A stretch of 64,000 nt of DNA, taken from Paracoccaceae bacterium. GTDB lineage: Bacteria > Pseudomonadota > Alphaproteobacteria > Rhodobacterales > Rhodobacteraceae. Position numbers and translations under genes: made by a program. The stretch spans positions 22,037 through 86,036 of the forward strand of contig JANQRL010000007.1 of the NCBI GenBank assembly GCA_028284605.1. The letters are read 5' to 3'. The notes beneath the pieces are model-generated. The model was not told where the DNA came from, made no database searches, and worked only from the letters and a program-made list of their open reading frames with translations. Numbering within the stretch: position 1 is the stretch's first letter; every line of letters starts with the position of its first letter. Below, piece by piece: positions 25,824 to 33,675 of this stretch.

Positions 25824-26585
25824 TCAGGGCCGGGCGAGAACGACCTCCACCCTGCCCGCGCCGCACCGAGTCGAGGCTTCTTCAGGCAGATCGGCGTCCG
25901 TGACGATGGTGCCGAGCGTGTCGAGACCGGCGATGCGCACCGGCGCGACCCGGCTGAGTTTCGACCGGTCGGCGACCAGCATCGCATGGCGGCTTCGGGT
26001 CAGCACGGTGCGGCTCACCGCGACCTCGGCGGGGTCGAAGTCGAGCATCTCGCCATCGCCCGAAAGCGCCGAACAGCCGATCACACCGATATCGAAGCGG
26101 AATCCCGAAACGGCCTCCGCAGCCATCGGTCCGGTCAGGCCGCCATCCTCGGCGCGCAGATCACCGCCGGTCAGGGTCACCCGGGCCTCAGTGCCCCCGA
26201 GGATCTGCGCGACATTCAGGTTATTGGTCACGACCATGAGCCCGGTCCGGTCAAGGAGTGCAGCCGCGACCGCCTCGGTCGTCGTGCCGATGCCGAGGAA
26301 GATCGCCGCGCCGTCCGGGATTCGCGCCGCCGCGGCCCGGGCGATGGCGATCTTGGCCTCACGGTTCAGGCTGCGGCGCTCCTCATAGACGATGTTCACC
26401 GTGCCCGAAGGCAGGATCGCGCCACCATGAACCCTCTCAAGCCGCCCGGCCTCGGCCAGATCGGACAGATCGCGGCGGATGGTCTGCTGAGTGACGCCAA
26501 GTTGCTCGGCGAGCCTGTGGACGGTCACCTTCCCCTCGCGGCGGGCGGTATCGAGGATTTCGGGGTGTCGGATCGATTGGCTCAT
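25824..26585 (-). CDS. glpR: DeoR family transcriptional regulator, probable GlpR
   Basis: The protein has 253 residues. The N-terminal DeoR helix-turn-helix (VTVHRLAEQLGVTQQTIRRDL, ~20-40) has the diagnostic TIRRDL, followed by the phosphosugar-sensing domain (FLGIGTTTEAVAAAL, VTNNLNVAQIL, GGDLRAEDGGLTGPMA). It is divergent from glpD with a 146-base shared control region, so repression of glycerol-3-phosphate catabolism relieved by G3P is the likely role. Confidence 0.88.
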   Translation of the reverse strand: MSQSIRHPEILDTARREGKVTVHRLAEQLGVTQQTIRRDLSDLAEAGRLERVHGGAILPSGTVNIVYEERRSLNREAKIAIARAAAARIPDGAAIFLGIGTTTEAVAAALLDRTGLMVVTNNLNVAQILGGTEARVTLTGGDLRAEDGGLTGPMAAEAVSGFRFDIGVIGCSALSGDGEMLDFDPAEVAVSRTVLTRSRHAMLVADRSKLSRVAPVRIAGLDTLGTIVTDADLPEEASTRCGAGRVEVVLARP

Positions 26586-26731
26586 GGGCCGGTTCTGCCT
26601 TTGGCGGCACGTCGAGGCAACGAGAATATCCGAATTCCGAGCGTCTTTGGTGAGGATATGACGTAATTTCACCAATCTTCGTTTTCGTTTTAGTTCGCTC
26701 TGCGATAGGAGGCGGGCGAAAGGAGCCTCCC
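26586..26731. promoter_or_regulatory. glpR-glpD divergent control region
   Basis: An AT-richer stretch contains tandem TTCG steps (TTCGTTTTCGTTTTAGTTCG at 26678-26697), a spacing style seen at DeoR/GlpR operators. GGAG purines at 26719-26725 serve glpD. I could not fix the -10/-35 elements with confidence. Confidence 0.45.
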
Positions 26732-28321
26732 ATGGCCGACTCGGACCTCATCGACCTCTTCATCATCGGCGGCGGCATCAATGGCTGCGGCATCGCGCGG
26801 GATGCGGCGGGGCGGGGCTATTCGGTGACCCTGGCGGAGATGAATGACCTCGCCTCGGCCACCTCCTCGGCCTCGACGAAGCTGTTCCACGGCGGGCTGC
26901 GCTACCTCGAATTCTTCGAGTTCCGGCTTGTGCGCGAGGCGCTGATCGAGCGCGAGACGCTGCTCCGCGCCATGCCGCATATCTCCTGGCCGATGCGCTT
27001 CGTGCTGCCGTTCCACCGCGACATGCGGTTCGAAAGCTCCACGCCGACCTCCCGGCTCCTGAGCCTTGTCATGCCCTGGATGAAGGGGCGCCGTCCGGCC
27101 TGGCTGATCCGGCTCGGGCTCTTCTTTTATGACCATCTCGGCGGGCGAAAGCTCCTGCCGGGCACCGTCACGCTCGACCTTCGGACCGCGCCGGAGGGCG
27201 CTCCGCTCGACGACCGGTTCGAACGCGCGTTCGAGTATTCCGATTGCTGGGTAGAGGATTCACGGCTGGTGGTGCTCAACGCCCGGGACGCCGAGGCGCG
27301 CGGCGCCACGATCCTGACCCGGACCAAAGTGCTGAGCGTCGAGCGCACCGGCGATCACTGGACCATTCGCACCGAAGACACGGAAACCGGCGAGGAAACG
27401 ACCCACCGCGCCCGGATGCTCGTCAACGCGGCCGGTCCCTGGGTCGGGGCGGTGATCGGGCAGACGCTGAAGCTCAACAGCCCCGATACGGTCCGCCTCG
27501 TCCGCGGAAGCCATATCGTCACCCCGCGGCTCTATGATCACGACAAGTGCTATTTCTTTCAAGGAACGGATGGGCGGATTATCTTCGCGATCCCCTACGA
27601 GCAGGACTTTATGCTGATCGGGACCACCGATGCCGATCATGACGACCCCGACCGGCGCCCGGAATGCACACCGGAGGAGCGGCGCTACCTGATCGACTTC
27701 GCCAACCAGTACTTCAAGCGGGACCTGACGGAGGCGGATGTGGTCTGGACCTATTCCGGGGTCCGCCCGCTCTATGACGACGGCGCGAAGTCCGCCACCG
27801 CGGCCACCCGCGACTACACGCTGAAGGTGGAGGCGGCGGGCGGCGCGCCGGTGCTCAACGTCTTCGGCGGCAAGATCACGACCTACCGGCGGCTGGCCGA
27901 GTCGGCGCTGGAGAAGATCGGCGCGGCGCTGGGCCGGTCGGCCGAGAAATGGACCGCCGGGGTGGCGCTTCCCGGGGGCGATTTCCCGGTGGGCGACGTG
28001 TCGATGCTGACTGAAAAGCTGGCGGCGGAGCACCCGTTCCTGACGCCGAAATGGGCCGCCCGCCTGATCCGGGCCTACGGGACCGAAGCCTGGGACGTGC
28101 TGGGCGGGGTGGAGACCGCCGAGGCGCTGGGCCGGGAGTTCGGCGCGACGCTGACCGAAGCGGAGGTGACCTGGCTCATGGACCGCGAATATGCCCGGAC
28201 CGCCGCCGACGTGCTCTGGCGCCGCACGAAACTCGGGCTCAGGCTGAGCGCCGAAGAGACCCAGGCGCTCGACACCTGGATGGCCGAACGCCGGGCCGGC
28301 GGGGTGGTCAGGACGGCCTGA
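26732..28321 (+). CDS. glpD: Glycerol-3-phosphate dehydrogenase (aerobic, FAD)
   Basis: Membrane-associated flavoenzyme of 529 residues that oxidises sn-glycerol 3-phosphate to DHAP and feeds quinone. The FAD motif GGGINGCG is at residues 13-20. ASSTSSASTKLFHGGLRYLE-type sequence (SATSSASTKLFHGGLRYLE) follows at about 42-60, then the C-terminal DAO domain with GTTDADH and FGGKITTYRRLAE. Length matches the family. The 3' end overlaps the convergent choV by 14 bases. Confidence 0.95.
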   Translation: MADSDLIDLFIIGGGINGCGIARDAAGRGYSVTLAEMNDLASATSSASTKLFHGGLRYLEFFEFRLVREALIERETLLRAMPHISWPMRFVLPFHRDMRFESSTPTSRLLSLVMPWMKGRRPAWLIRLGLFFYDHLGGRKLLPGTVTLDLRTAPEGAPLDDRFERAFEYSDCWVEDSRLVVLNARDAEARGATILTRTKVLSVERTGDHWTIRTEDTETGEETTHRARMLVNAAGPWVGAVIGQTLKLNSPDTVRLVRGSHIVTPRLYDHDKCYFFQGTDGRIIFAIPYEQDFMLIGTTDADHDDPDRRPECTPEERRYLIDFANQYFKRDLTEADVVWTYSGVRPLYDDGAKSATAATRDYTLKVEAAGGAPVLNVFGGKITTYRRLAESALEKIGAALGRSAEKWTAGVALPGGDFPVGDVSMLTEKLAAEHPFLTPKWAARLIRAYGTEAWDVLGGVETAEALGREFGATLTEAEVTWLMDREYARTAADVLWRRTKLGLRLSAEETQALDTWMAERRAGGVVRTA

Positions 28322-29312
28322 GGATCTTCCGCAGGATGCTCTGCGCTGTGATCCGGCCGTCGCCCTCGACCGCCACATCACCGCCCTTCTCCAAGAGTTC
28401 CTCGATCACCTCTTCGATCCGGGTGTCCGGCGTCACACCTGTTCCGCTGGCCTCCCCTGGCTCCACCACATCGCGGGCGCGCAGCACCCCGAGCGGGTTC
28501 ATATTCGCCACGAAATCAGCCACATACTCGTTTGCCGGATTGGAGTAGATCTCCCGCGGCGTGCCGCATTGCACGATCCGCCCACCCTCCATGATCGCGA
28601 TCCGGTCGCCGATCTTGAACGCCTCGTCGAGGTCGTGGCTGACGAAGATGATGGTGCGGTTCAGCCGTTCCTGAAGCTCCAGGAGCTCGTCCTGAAGCCG
28701 GTTGCGAATGAGCGGGTCGAGGGCGGAGAACGGCTCGTCCATCAAGAGGATCGGCGCGTCCGTGGCGAAGGCCCGGGCGAGCCCCACGCGCTGCTGCATC
28801 CCCCCCGACAGCTCCTCCACCTTGCGGTCGGCCCAGTCGGAAAGACCCACCAGCTCAAGCTGCCGCTCCACCTTCTGCCGCCGCTCTCCCGCGGCCATCC
28901 CGCCCAGCTCCAGCCCCAGCCCCACATTGTCGCGCACGGACCGCCAGGGCAGCAGGCCGAATTGCTGGAACACCATGGAGACGCATTCGCGCCGGAGCTG
29001 GCGCAGGTCGGCCTCGGAACAGCCCGGATAGGTGCAGGTCCAGTCCTGGTCGCGGATCGTGACAGTGCCGCGCGCCACCGGATTGAGCCCGTTCACGGCG
29101 CGCAGCAGCGTCGACTTGCCGGACCCCGAGAGCCCCATCAGCACCAGAATCTCCCCGTGATCCACGCTGAGCGAGCAATCGTGGACTCCGAGGACCTGCC
29201 CGGTGCGGCTCTGGATTTCGGGGCGCTCCAGACCGTCATCCATTAGCGGCAGCGCCGCGCCCGGATCGTCGCCGAAGACGATGGAGACCTTGTCGAAGAC
29301 CACCGCGCTCAT
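28308..29312 (-). CDS. choV: Choline/glycine betaine ABC transporter ATP-binding protein
   Basis: ATPase subunit of an osmoprotectant/choline importer, 334 residues. Walker A GLSGSGKS at 60-67, Q-loop FQQFGLLPW, signature LSGGMQQR and Walker B LLMDEPFSALDPL are all present. The C-terminal ~70 residues form a partial CBS-like regulatory tail, as in ChoV/ProV. The start overlaps the GFA gene stop. The order choW-GFA-choV on the minus strand places this gene last. Confidence 0.9.
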   Translation of the reverse strand: MSAVVFDKVSIVFGDDPGAALPLMDDGLERPEIQSRTGQVLGVHDCSLSVDHGEILVLMGLSGSGKSTLLRAVNGLNPVARGTVTIRDQDWTCTYPGCSEADLRQLRRECVSMVFQQFGLLPWRSVRDNVGLGLELGGMAAGERRQKVERQLELVGLSDWADRKVEELSGGMQQRVGLARAFATDAPILLMDEPFSALDPLIRNRLQDELLELQERLNRTIIFVSHDLDEAFKIGDRIAIMEGGRIVQCGTPREIYSNPANEYVADFVANMNPLGVLRARDVVEPGEASGTGVTPDTRIEEVIEELLEKGGDVAVEGDGRITAQSILRKILRPS

Positions 29313-29716
29313 GGCTCGCCTCCGAAACGCTCAAACCGCAGCACACCCACATCTCCCGACGGCCCGTCATTCGGGTGGTGCACGCCGTCATGCACCACCA
29401 CTTCCGGCAGGAACGGGGTGTGGCCCTCAAGGCAGGCGAGGTTCACGCCGATCTCATTGGGGTCGGAGCGGCGCCGGTGATGGGTGTAGATGCCGCAGAT
29501 CGAGCAGAAATAGTGCTCTGCCGTCTTGGTGCCGAACTGGTAAAGCGTGAGCTTGTCCTCTCCCGCGATGAAGCGGATGCCGTCGAGCGGGGCCGACACC
29601 GCCACCGCCCCGCGTCGGGCACAGAGCGAGCAATCGCAGCGGCCGGCGCTGTCGAGGCCCTCGCTCAGCTCCACCTCGAAGCGGACGGCGCCGCAATGGC
29701 AGCTTCCCCGGATCAT
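29309..29716 (-). CDS. GFA/CENP-V domain zinc protein
   Basis: The protein has 135 residues with the full GFA zinc ligand set: CHCGAVRFEV at residues 6-15, CDCSLCARRG and FCSICGIYTHH. The family was named for glutathione-dependent formaldehyde activation, but most members have unknown function. It overlaps choW upstream and choV downstream by four bases each, so it is embedded in the transporter operon. Oxidation of choline-derived methyl groups yields formaldehyde, a possible link (inference). Confidence 0.87.
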   Translation of the reverse strand: MIRGSCHCGAVRFEVELSEGLDSAGRCDCSLCARRGAVAVSAPLDGIRFIAGEDKLTLYQFGTKTAEHYFCSICGIYTHHRRRSDPNEIGVNLACLEGHTPFLPEVVVHDGVHHPNDGPSGDVGVLRFERFGGEP

Positions 29717-30549
29717 GACCGTTCCACCCGCAGCATCCGGTCGAGCATGATCGCGACGACCACGATCACGATGCCGGATTCGAAGCCGAGCGAGGTGTTG
29801 ACCTGGTTCAGCGCCCGCACCACCGGCACGCCGAGCCCGTCCGCGCCCACCAGCGCCGCGATCACCACCATGGAGAGCGAGAGCATGATGGTCTGGTTGA
29901 GCCCGGTCATGATCTGTGGAAAGGCGTAAGGCAGCTCCACCTTCCAGAGCGTCTGGCCCGGGGTGGCGCCGAAGGCGCGCGCGGCCTCCAACAGGTGCAG
30001 GGGGGTCGAGGAGACGCCCAGATGGGTCAGCCGGATCGGCGCCGGCAGCACGAAGATCACCGTGGCGATCAGCCCCGGCACCATGCCGATGCCGAAGAAC
30101 ACGATGGCCGGGATCAGATAGACGAAAGTGGGCAGTGTCTGCATCAGGTCGAGCACCGGCCGCATCGCGCGATAAAGCCGGGGCCGGTGCGCCGCCGCGA
30201 TCCCGATCGGCACGCCAACCGCCATGCAGACCACGCAGGCGGAGAGGACCAGGGTCAGGCTCTCCGTCGTCTCCTCCCAGTAATCCTGATTGAGGATGAA
30301 GAGGAAGCCGAGGGCCACCAGCAGACAGGGCTTCCAGCTTCGTTGCAGGGCCCAGGTCAGAGCCACGAAACCGGCGATGACGAGGAACGGATGCGGCGTC
30401 TGCATCAGCCACAGGATGCCGTCGATCAGCGCCTCCAGCCCGTCCGACATCGCGTCGAAAAAGACCGCGCCGGTGCGTTCGAGCCAGTCGAAGGCCACTT
30501 CCGCCGCATCGCCCACGGGGATCTTGTTCTCGGTCAGCCAGTCGAGCAT
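29713..30549 (-). CDS. choW: Choline/glycine betaine ABC transporter permease
   Basis: The protein has 278 residues with about six hydrophobic segments and the permease EAA loop ARAFGATPGQTLWKVELPYAFP. The N terminus DWLTENKIPVGDAAEVAFDWL matches ChoW/ProW. No binding protein gene (choX) follows or precedes it: the next gene upstream is a GST on the opposite strand. The receptor must be encoded elsewhere. Confidence 0.9.
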   Translation of the reverse strand: MLDWLTENKIPVGDAAEVAFDWLERTGAVFFDAMSDGLEALIDGILWLMQTPHPFLVIAGFVALTWALQRSWKPCLLVALGFLFILNQDYWEETTESLTLVLSACVVCMAVGVPIGIAAAHRPRLYRAMRPVLDLMQTLPTFVYLIPAIVFFGIGMVPGLIATVIFVLPAPIRLTHLGVSSTPLHLLEAARAFGATPGQTLWKVELPYAFPQIMTGLNQTIMLSLSMVVIAALVGADGLGVPVVRALNQVNTSLGFESGIVIVVVAIMLDRMLRVERS

Positions 30550-30649
30550 CGGCCCGCCTTACCTTCTGTCAGCATCGCGTTCTGTCCCCTTTGCCGTCCC
30601 TTGGGTCCCGTGGCATCGTCCCGCCACGCCTTCTGACGGAGCCTGCCCC

Positions 30650-31285
30650 ATGAGCGACCTGACTTTCTACACCAATCCGATGAGCCGCGGCCGGATCGTG
30701 CGTTGGATGCTCGAAGAACTCGACCGGCCCTACAAGACCGTGGTGATGGGGTTCGGGGAGGAGATGACGGGGTCCGAGTATCGCGCGCTCAATCCGATGG
30801 CGAAGGTGCCCACGGTGCGGCATGGCGAGGTGGTGGTCACCGAATGCGCGGCGATCTGCGCCTATCTCGCCGAGGCGTTTCCCGCAGCGGGGCTTTCGCC
30901 ACCCCCCGGCAGCCCGGAGCGCGGCGCCTTCCTGCGCTGGATGTTCTTCGGTGCCGGACCGGTGGAGGCGGCGGTGACGAACACCTCCTTCGGCTGGGAT
31001 CCGCAGGGGCCGCGGCAGGAAGCACGGGTCGGCTACGGGTCCCTGGCCCGGGTGACCGATACGCTCGAAGCCCTGGTTTCGGACCGCGAATGGATCCTCG
31101 GCGAGACCTTCAGCGCGGTCGATGTCTATCTCGGCGCGCAGATCGCCTGGGCGCTGATGCTCGACACGATGGAGAAGCGGCCGGCGCTCACGGCCTATGC
31201 CGCGCGGATCAATGCCCGCCCGGCGGCGCTCCGGGCGCGCGAAATCGACGACGCCCTCATCGCGGAGCAGCAGGAGGCACAGTAG
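30650..31285 (+). CDS. Glutathione S-transferase family protein
   Basis: Cytosolic GST of 211 residues. The thioredoxin-like N domain starts LTFYTNPMSRGRIVRWMLEEL (Ser in NPMSRG is the probable glutathione-activating residue), with the cis-Pro motif KVPTV and E-C acid pair VVTECAAI. The helical C domain has the N-capping box AVDVYLGAQI. The substrate is unknown. ATG 30650 precedes MSDLTFY. Confidence 0.88.
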   Translation: MSDLTFYTNPMSRGRIVRWMLEELDRPYKTVVMGFGEEMTGSEYRALNPMAKVPTVRHGEVVVTECAAICAYLAEAFPAAGLSPPPGSPERGAFLRWMFFGAGPVEAAVTNTSFGWDPQGPRQEARVGYGSLARVTDTLEALVSDREWILGETFSAVDVYLGAQIAWALMLDTMEKRPALTAYAARINARPAALRAREIDDALIAEQQEAQ

Positions 31286-31390
31286 ACGAGCAGGTTGGAT
31301 TCGGGTTGGCTGGACTTCGGCCCAGAGACGCCCGCCGGGTCTGCGTTGGTCTGGTCGGCCTGTTGGTCGAGCAAAGCGGGAAGCGACATC

Positions 31391-32014
31391 TTGGACGAAC
31401 GGACAATCGAAGGACCGGCTTGCCTCGAGGAAGGAGCGGCCTGGCTGCGCGGGGCCGAGCCGCGATTTGCCGTGGCGCTCGAAGCGCCCTTGCCGTTGCG
31501 GCTTCGGCCCGACGGGTTTGGCGCGCTGCTGAGCGCCATCGTCAGTCAGCAGGTCAGCACTGCGTCGGCGGCGGCGATCTGGGGACGGGTGACCGCGGCC
31601 GAGCTGGACCGGGTCGAGGCGGTCGCACAAGCCTCGGATGACGACCTGCGGGCCTGTGGTCTGTCGCGGCCGAAACAGCGCTACGCTCGAGCGCTGGCCG
31701 AAGCCGGGATCGATTTCGATGCGCTGAGAACGCGCCCGACCCAAGAGGTTTTGGAGACACTGACTGCGCTCCCCGGCATCGGCGCCTGGACCGCGGAGAT
31801 CTACGCCATGTTCAGCCTCGGCCGGGCCGATGTCTTCGCCCCGGGAGACCTCGCGCTTCAGGAAGCCGCGCGCCTCCTCCTTGACCTGCCGGAGCGGCCG
31901 AAGGAACGGCAATTCAGGGAGATGGCCGAGGCCTGGTCGCCCTGGCGCTCGGTTGCGGCGCGGGCGCTCTGGGCCTATTACGCCCGCGTCAAGCGCAGGG
32001 AAGGCATCCGATGA
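31391..32014 (+). CDS. DNA-3-methyladenine glycosylase II (HhH-GPD family)
   Basis: Removes alkylated bases from DNA in base-excision repair. The protein has 207 residues with ALLSAIVSQQVSTASA, the helix-hairpin-helix LPGIGAWTAEIYAMF, and catalytic Asp in VFAPGDLALQEA. TTG 31391 is the most plausible start (LDERTIEG, with GGGAAG upstream); the longer frame from 31295 adds an unlikely 32-residue leader. Its stop overlaps the next gene's ATG, coupling it to the esterase. Confidence 0.85.
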   Translation: MDERTIEGPACLEEGAAWLRGAEPRFAVALEAPLPLRLRPDGFGALLSAIVSQQVSTASAAAIWGRVTAAELDRVEAVAQASDDDLRACGLSRPKQRYARALAEAGIDFDALRTRPTQEVLETLTALPGIGAWTAEIYAMFSLGRADVFAPGDLALQEAARLLLDLPERPKERQFREMAEAWSPWRSVAARALWAYYARVKRREGIR

Positions 32015-32679
32015 GCAGAGCATTGCAGACCGGCCGGGTGGAGCCGGTCTCGGGGGAGATACGCTCGGTGGTGATCTTCCTCCATGGCTATGGCGCGAAC
32101 GGGGCGGACCTCCTCGGCCTCGCCGAGCCGCTCGGACCCCATATGCCGGACACGCTCTTCCTCGCACCGGACGCGCCGGAGACCTGCATCGCCGCGCCGA
32201 TGGGCTTTCAGTGGTTCCCGATCCCCTGGATCGACGGCTCTTCCGAAGAGGCCAGCCGCGAGGGCATGGCGCGGGCCGTGGACGATCTGAACGCCTTCCT
32301 CGACGGCGTGATGATCGACGAGGACCTGCTGCCGGAACAGGTGATGGTCTTCGGCTTCTCTCAGGGCACGATGATGGCGCTTCATGTCCTCCCCCGGCGG
32401 GAGGACCCCATCGCGGGTCTCTGCGCCTTCTCGGGCCGGCTCCTCGATCCGGAGCTTCTGGCCGACGAGGTCGTCTGCCGCCCGCCGGTCCTGCTGGTCC
32501 ATGGCGACATGGACGATGTGGTGCCGGTGCAGTCTCTGCCCCAGGCGGCGGAGGCGCTGCAAGAGGCCGGCTGGACCGAGGTCTATGCTCATATCATGAA
32601 GGGCACCGGCCACGGGATCGCGCCGGACGGGCTGTCGGTGGCCGCGGCCTTCCTGCGGGAGCGGCTCGGCTATGCCTGA
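32011..32679 (+). CDS. Phospholipase/carboxylesterase family alpha/beta hydrolase
   Basis: The protein has 222 residues. The family 2 carboxylesterase layout is complete: IFLHGYGANGADL, nucleophile Ser in VFGFSQGTMMAL, Asp in LLVHGDMDDVVPV and His in KGTGHGIAPDG. Cytoplasmic, substrate unknown. It overlaps the glycosylase stop by four bases and is followed 5 bases later by twin-hairpin element E. Confidence 0.88.
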   Translation: MSRALQTGRVEPVSGEIRSVVIFLHGYGANGADLLGLAEPLGPHMPDTLFLAPDAPETCIAAPMGFQWFPIPWIDGSSEEASREGMARAVDDLNAFLDGVMIDEDLLPEQVMVFGFSQGTMMALHVLPRREDPIAGLCAFSGRLLDPELLADEVVCRPPVLLVHGDMDDVVPVQSLPQAAEALQEAGWTEVYAHIMKGTGHGIAPDGLSVAAAFLRERLGYA

Positions 32680-32684
32680 CGCAA

Positions 32685-32731
32685 CCTGATCTTCGCGAAG
32701 ATCAGGGCCGAGTTTTCGTCGAAAACTCGGC
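32685..32731. repeat. Twin-hairpin element E
   Basis: Hairpin 1 (32685-32706) is a 22-base perfect palindrome with arms CCTGATCTTCG and CGAAGATCAGG. Hairpin 2 (32707-32731) has arms GCCGAGTTTTCG and CGAAAACTCGGC around one base. GCCCCCC follows, as in element B. It sits immediately after the esterase stop. Confidence 0.8.
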
Positions 32732-32960
32732 GCCCCCCGATGAGCCCGACGGTCGTGATCTGACCGCCCGACATGTGGATAAGTGTCATGGTTCCGTCAT
32801 GGAATCGGCCTATCCGAGAGGCCAAGGCCGGACCCAGATGTAGGGCTTGTCAGCGGGTTACGGCCATATATAGTCAGCTGCGAGACGCGGGCCGGGTCTG
32901 GCACCCCCGACCGCCCTATGGCGCGGCAAGAGGCGGGCAAAGGTAGATCGGAGCACGGTC
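32732..32960. other. Esterase-HNH intergenic region with a consensus DnaA box
   Basis: TGTGGATAA at 32774-32782 is the exact complement of the DnaA box TTATCCACA; a single copy without an AT-rich array is not an origin. CATATATAG near 32864 may be the -10 of the HNH gene. Nothing else is recognisable. Confidence 0.35.
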
Positions 32961-33545
32961 ATGGACGGCGATTTCAGGACGGCTTTCGTGCGCGAACCGG
33001 CGGGGCTTCGGCAGCATCCCGCCCTGGTTCTGAATGCCGATTACCGCCCGCTCTCCTACTACCCGCTGTCGCTCTGGCCCTGGCAGGAGGCGGTGAAAGC
33101 CGCCTGGCTCGACCGGGTCGATATTGTCGCCGAATACGACGCCGTGGTGCGCAGCCCCTCGACCGAGATCCGCATCCCCTCGGTCGTGGTGCTCAAGGAT
33201 TACGTGCGCCCGCAGAAGCGCGTGGCCTTCACCCGCTTCAATCTGTTCCTGCGCGATGAATTCAGCTGCCAGTATTGCGGCGCGAAGGGCGACCTGACCT
33301 TCGACCACGTGGTGCCGCGGGCCCGCGGCGGGGTGACGAGCTGGGAGAACGTCGTCGCGGCCTGTGCGAAATGCAACCTGCGCAAGGGGTCGCGGTCCTT
33401 GCGCGAGGCCGGGATGCATCTCAGGAAGCCGCCGCGCCAGCCCGGTGCCGAGGAGCTGCGCAACATGGGCCGCAAGTTCCCGCCCAACCACCTGCATGAA
33501 AGCTGGATCGACTTCCTCTACTGGGACGCCGAGCTTCAGGCCTGA
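32961..33545 (+). CDS. HNH endonuclease
   Basis: The protein has 194 residues with a compact HNH/zinc module: CQYCG at about 103-107, LTFDHVVPRARGG, SWENVVAAC and CAKCNLRKGSRSL. The N-terminal ~95 residues (ALVLNADYRPLSYYPLSLWPW) are typical of the chromosomal alphaproteobacterial HNH family, whose role is unproven (probably DNA repair or processing). ATG 32961 follows a GGAG-containing stretch. Confidence 0.88.
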   Translation: MDGDFRTAFVREPAGLRQHPALVLNADYRPLSYYPLSLWPWQEAVKAAWLDRVDIVAEYDAVVRSPSTEIRIPSVVVLKDYVRPQKRVAFTRFNLFLRDEFSCQYCGAKGDLTFDHVVPRARGGVTSWENVVAACAKCNLRKGSRSLREAGMHLRKPPRQPGAEELRNMGRKFPPNHLHESWIDFLYWDAELQA

Positions 33546-33625
33546 CGCTTGCAATCCGGCGCTGGCTGCGGCCTTCTTGGGTCGCGACGCTGGACCTGCG
33601 GCAGCCCTGCCGGTAAGCAGGCCGC

Positions 33626-33637
33626 GTTAGCGCTAAC
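33626..33637. promoter_or_regulatory. LacI-family operator (probable CceR site) upstream of zwf
   Basis: GTTAGCGCTAAC is a perfect 12-bp palindrome with the CG centre typical of LacI-family operators, 38 bases before the zwf ATG. In Rhodobacter sphaeroides the LacI-family regulator CceR controls zwf, pgl, pgi and other central carbon genes; the match to its motif is from memory. Confidence 0.65.
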
Positions 33638-33675
33638 CGTCCCGGCCTCTCACCGGACCTCTCAGGACCCCACCC

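Noticed and set aside
32774..32782. Replication origin suggested by a consensus DnaA box
   Set aside because: Single box, no AT-rich unwinding region, and no dnaA/dnaN/hemE-type origin neighbours.
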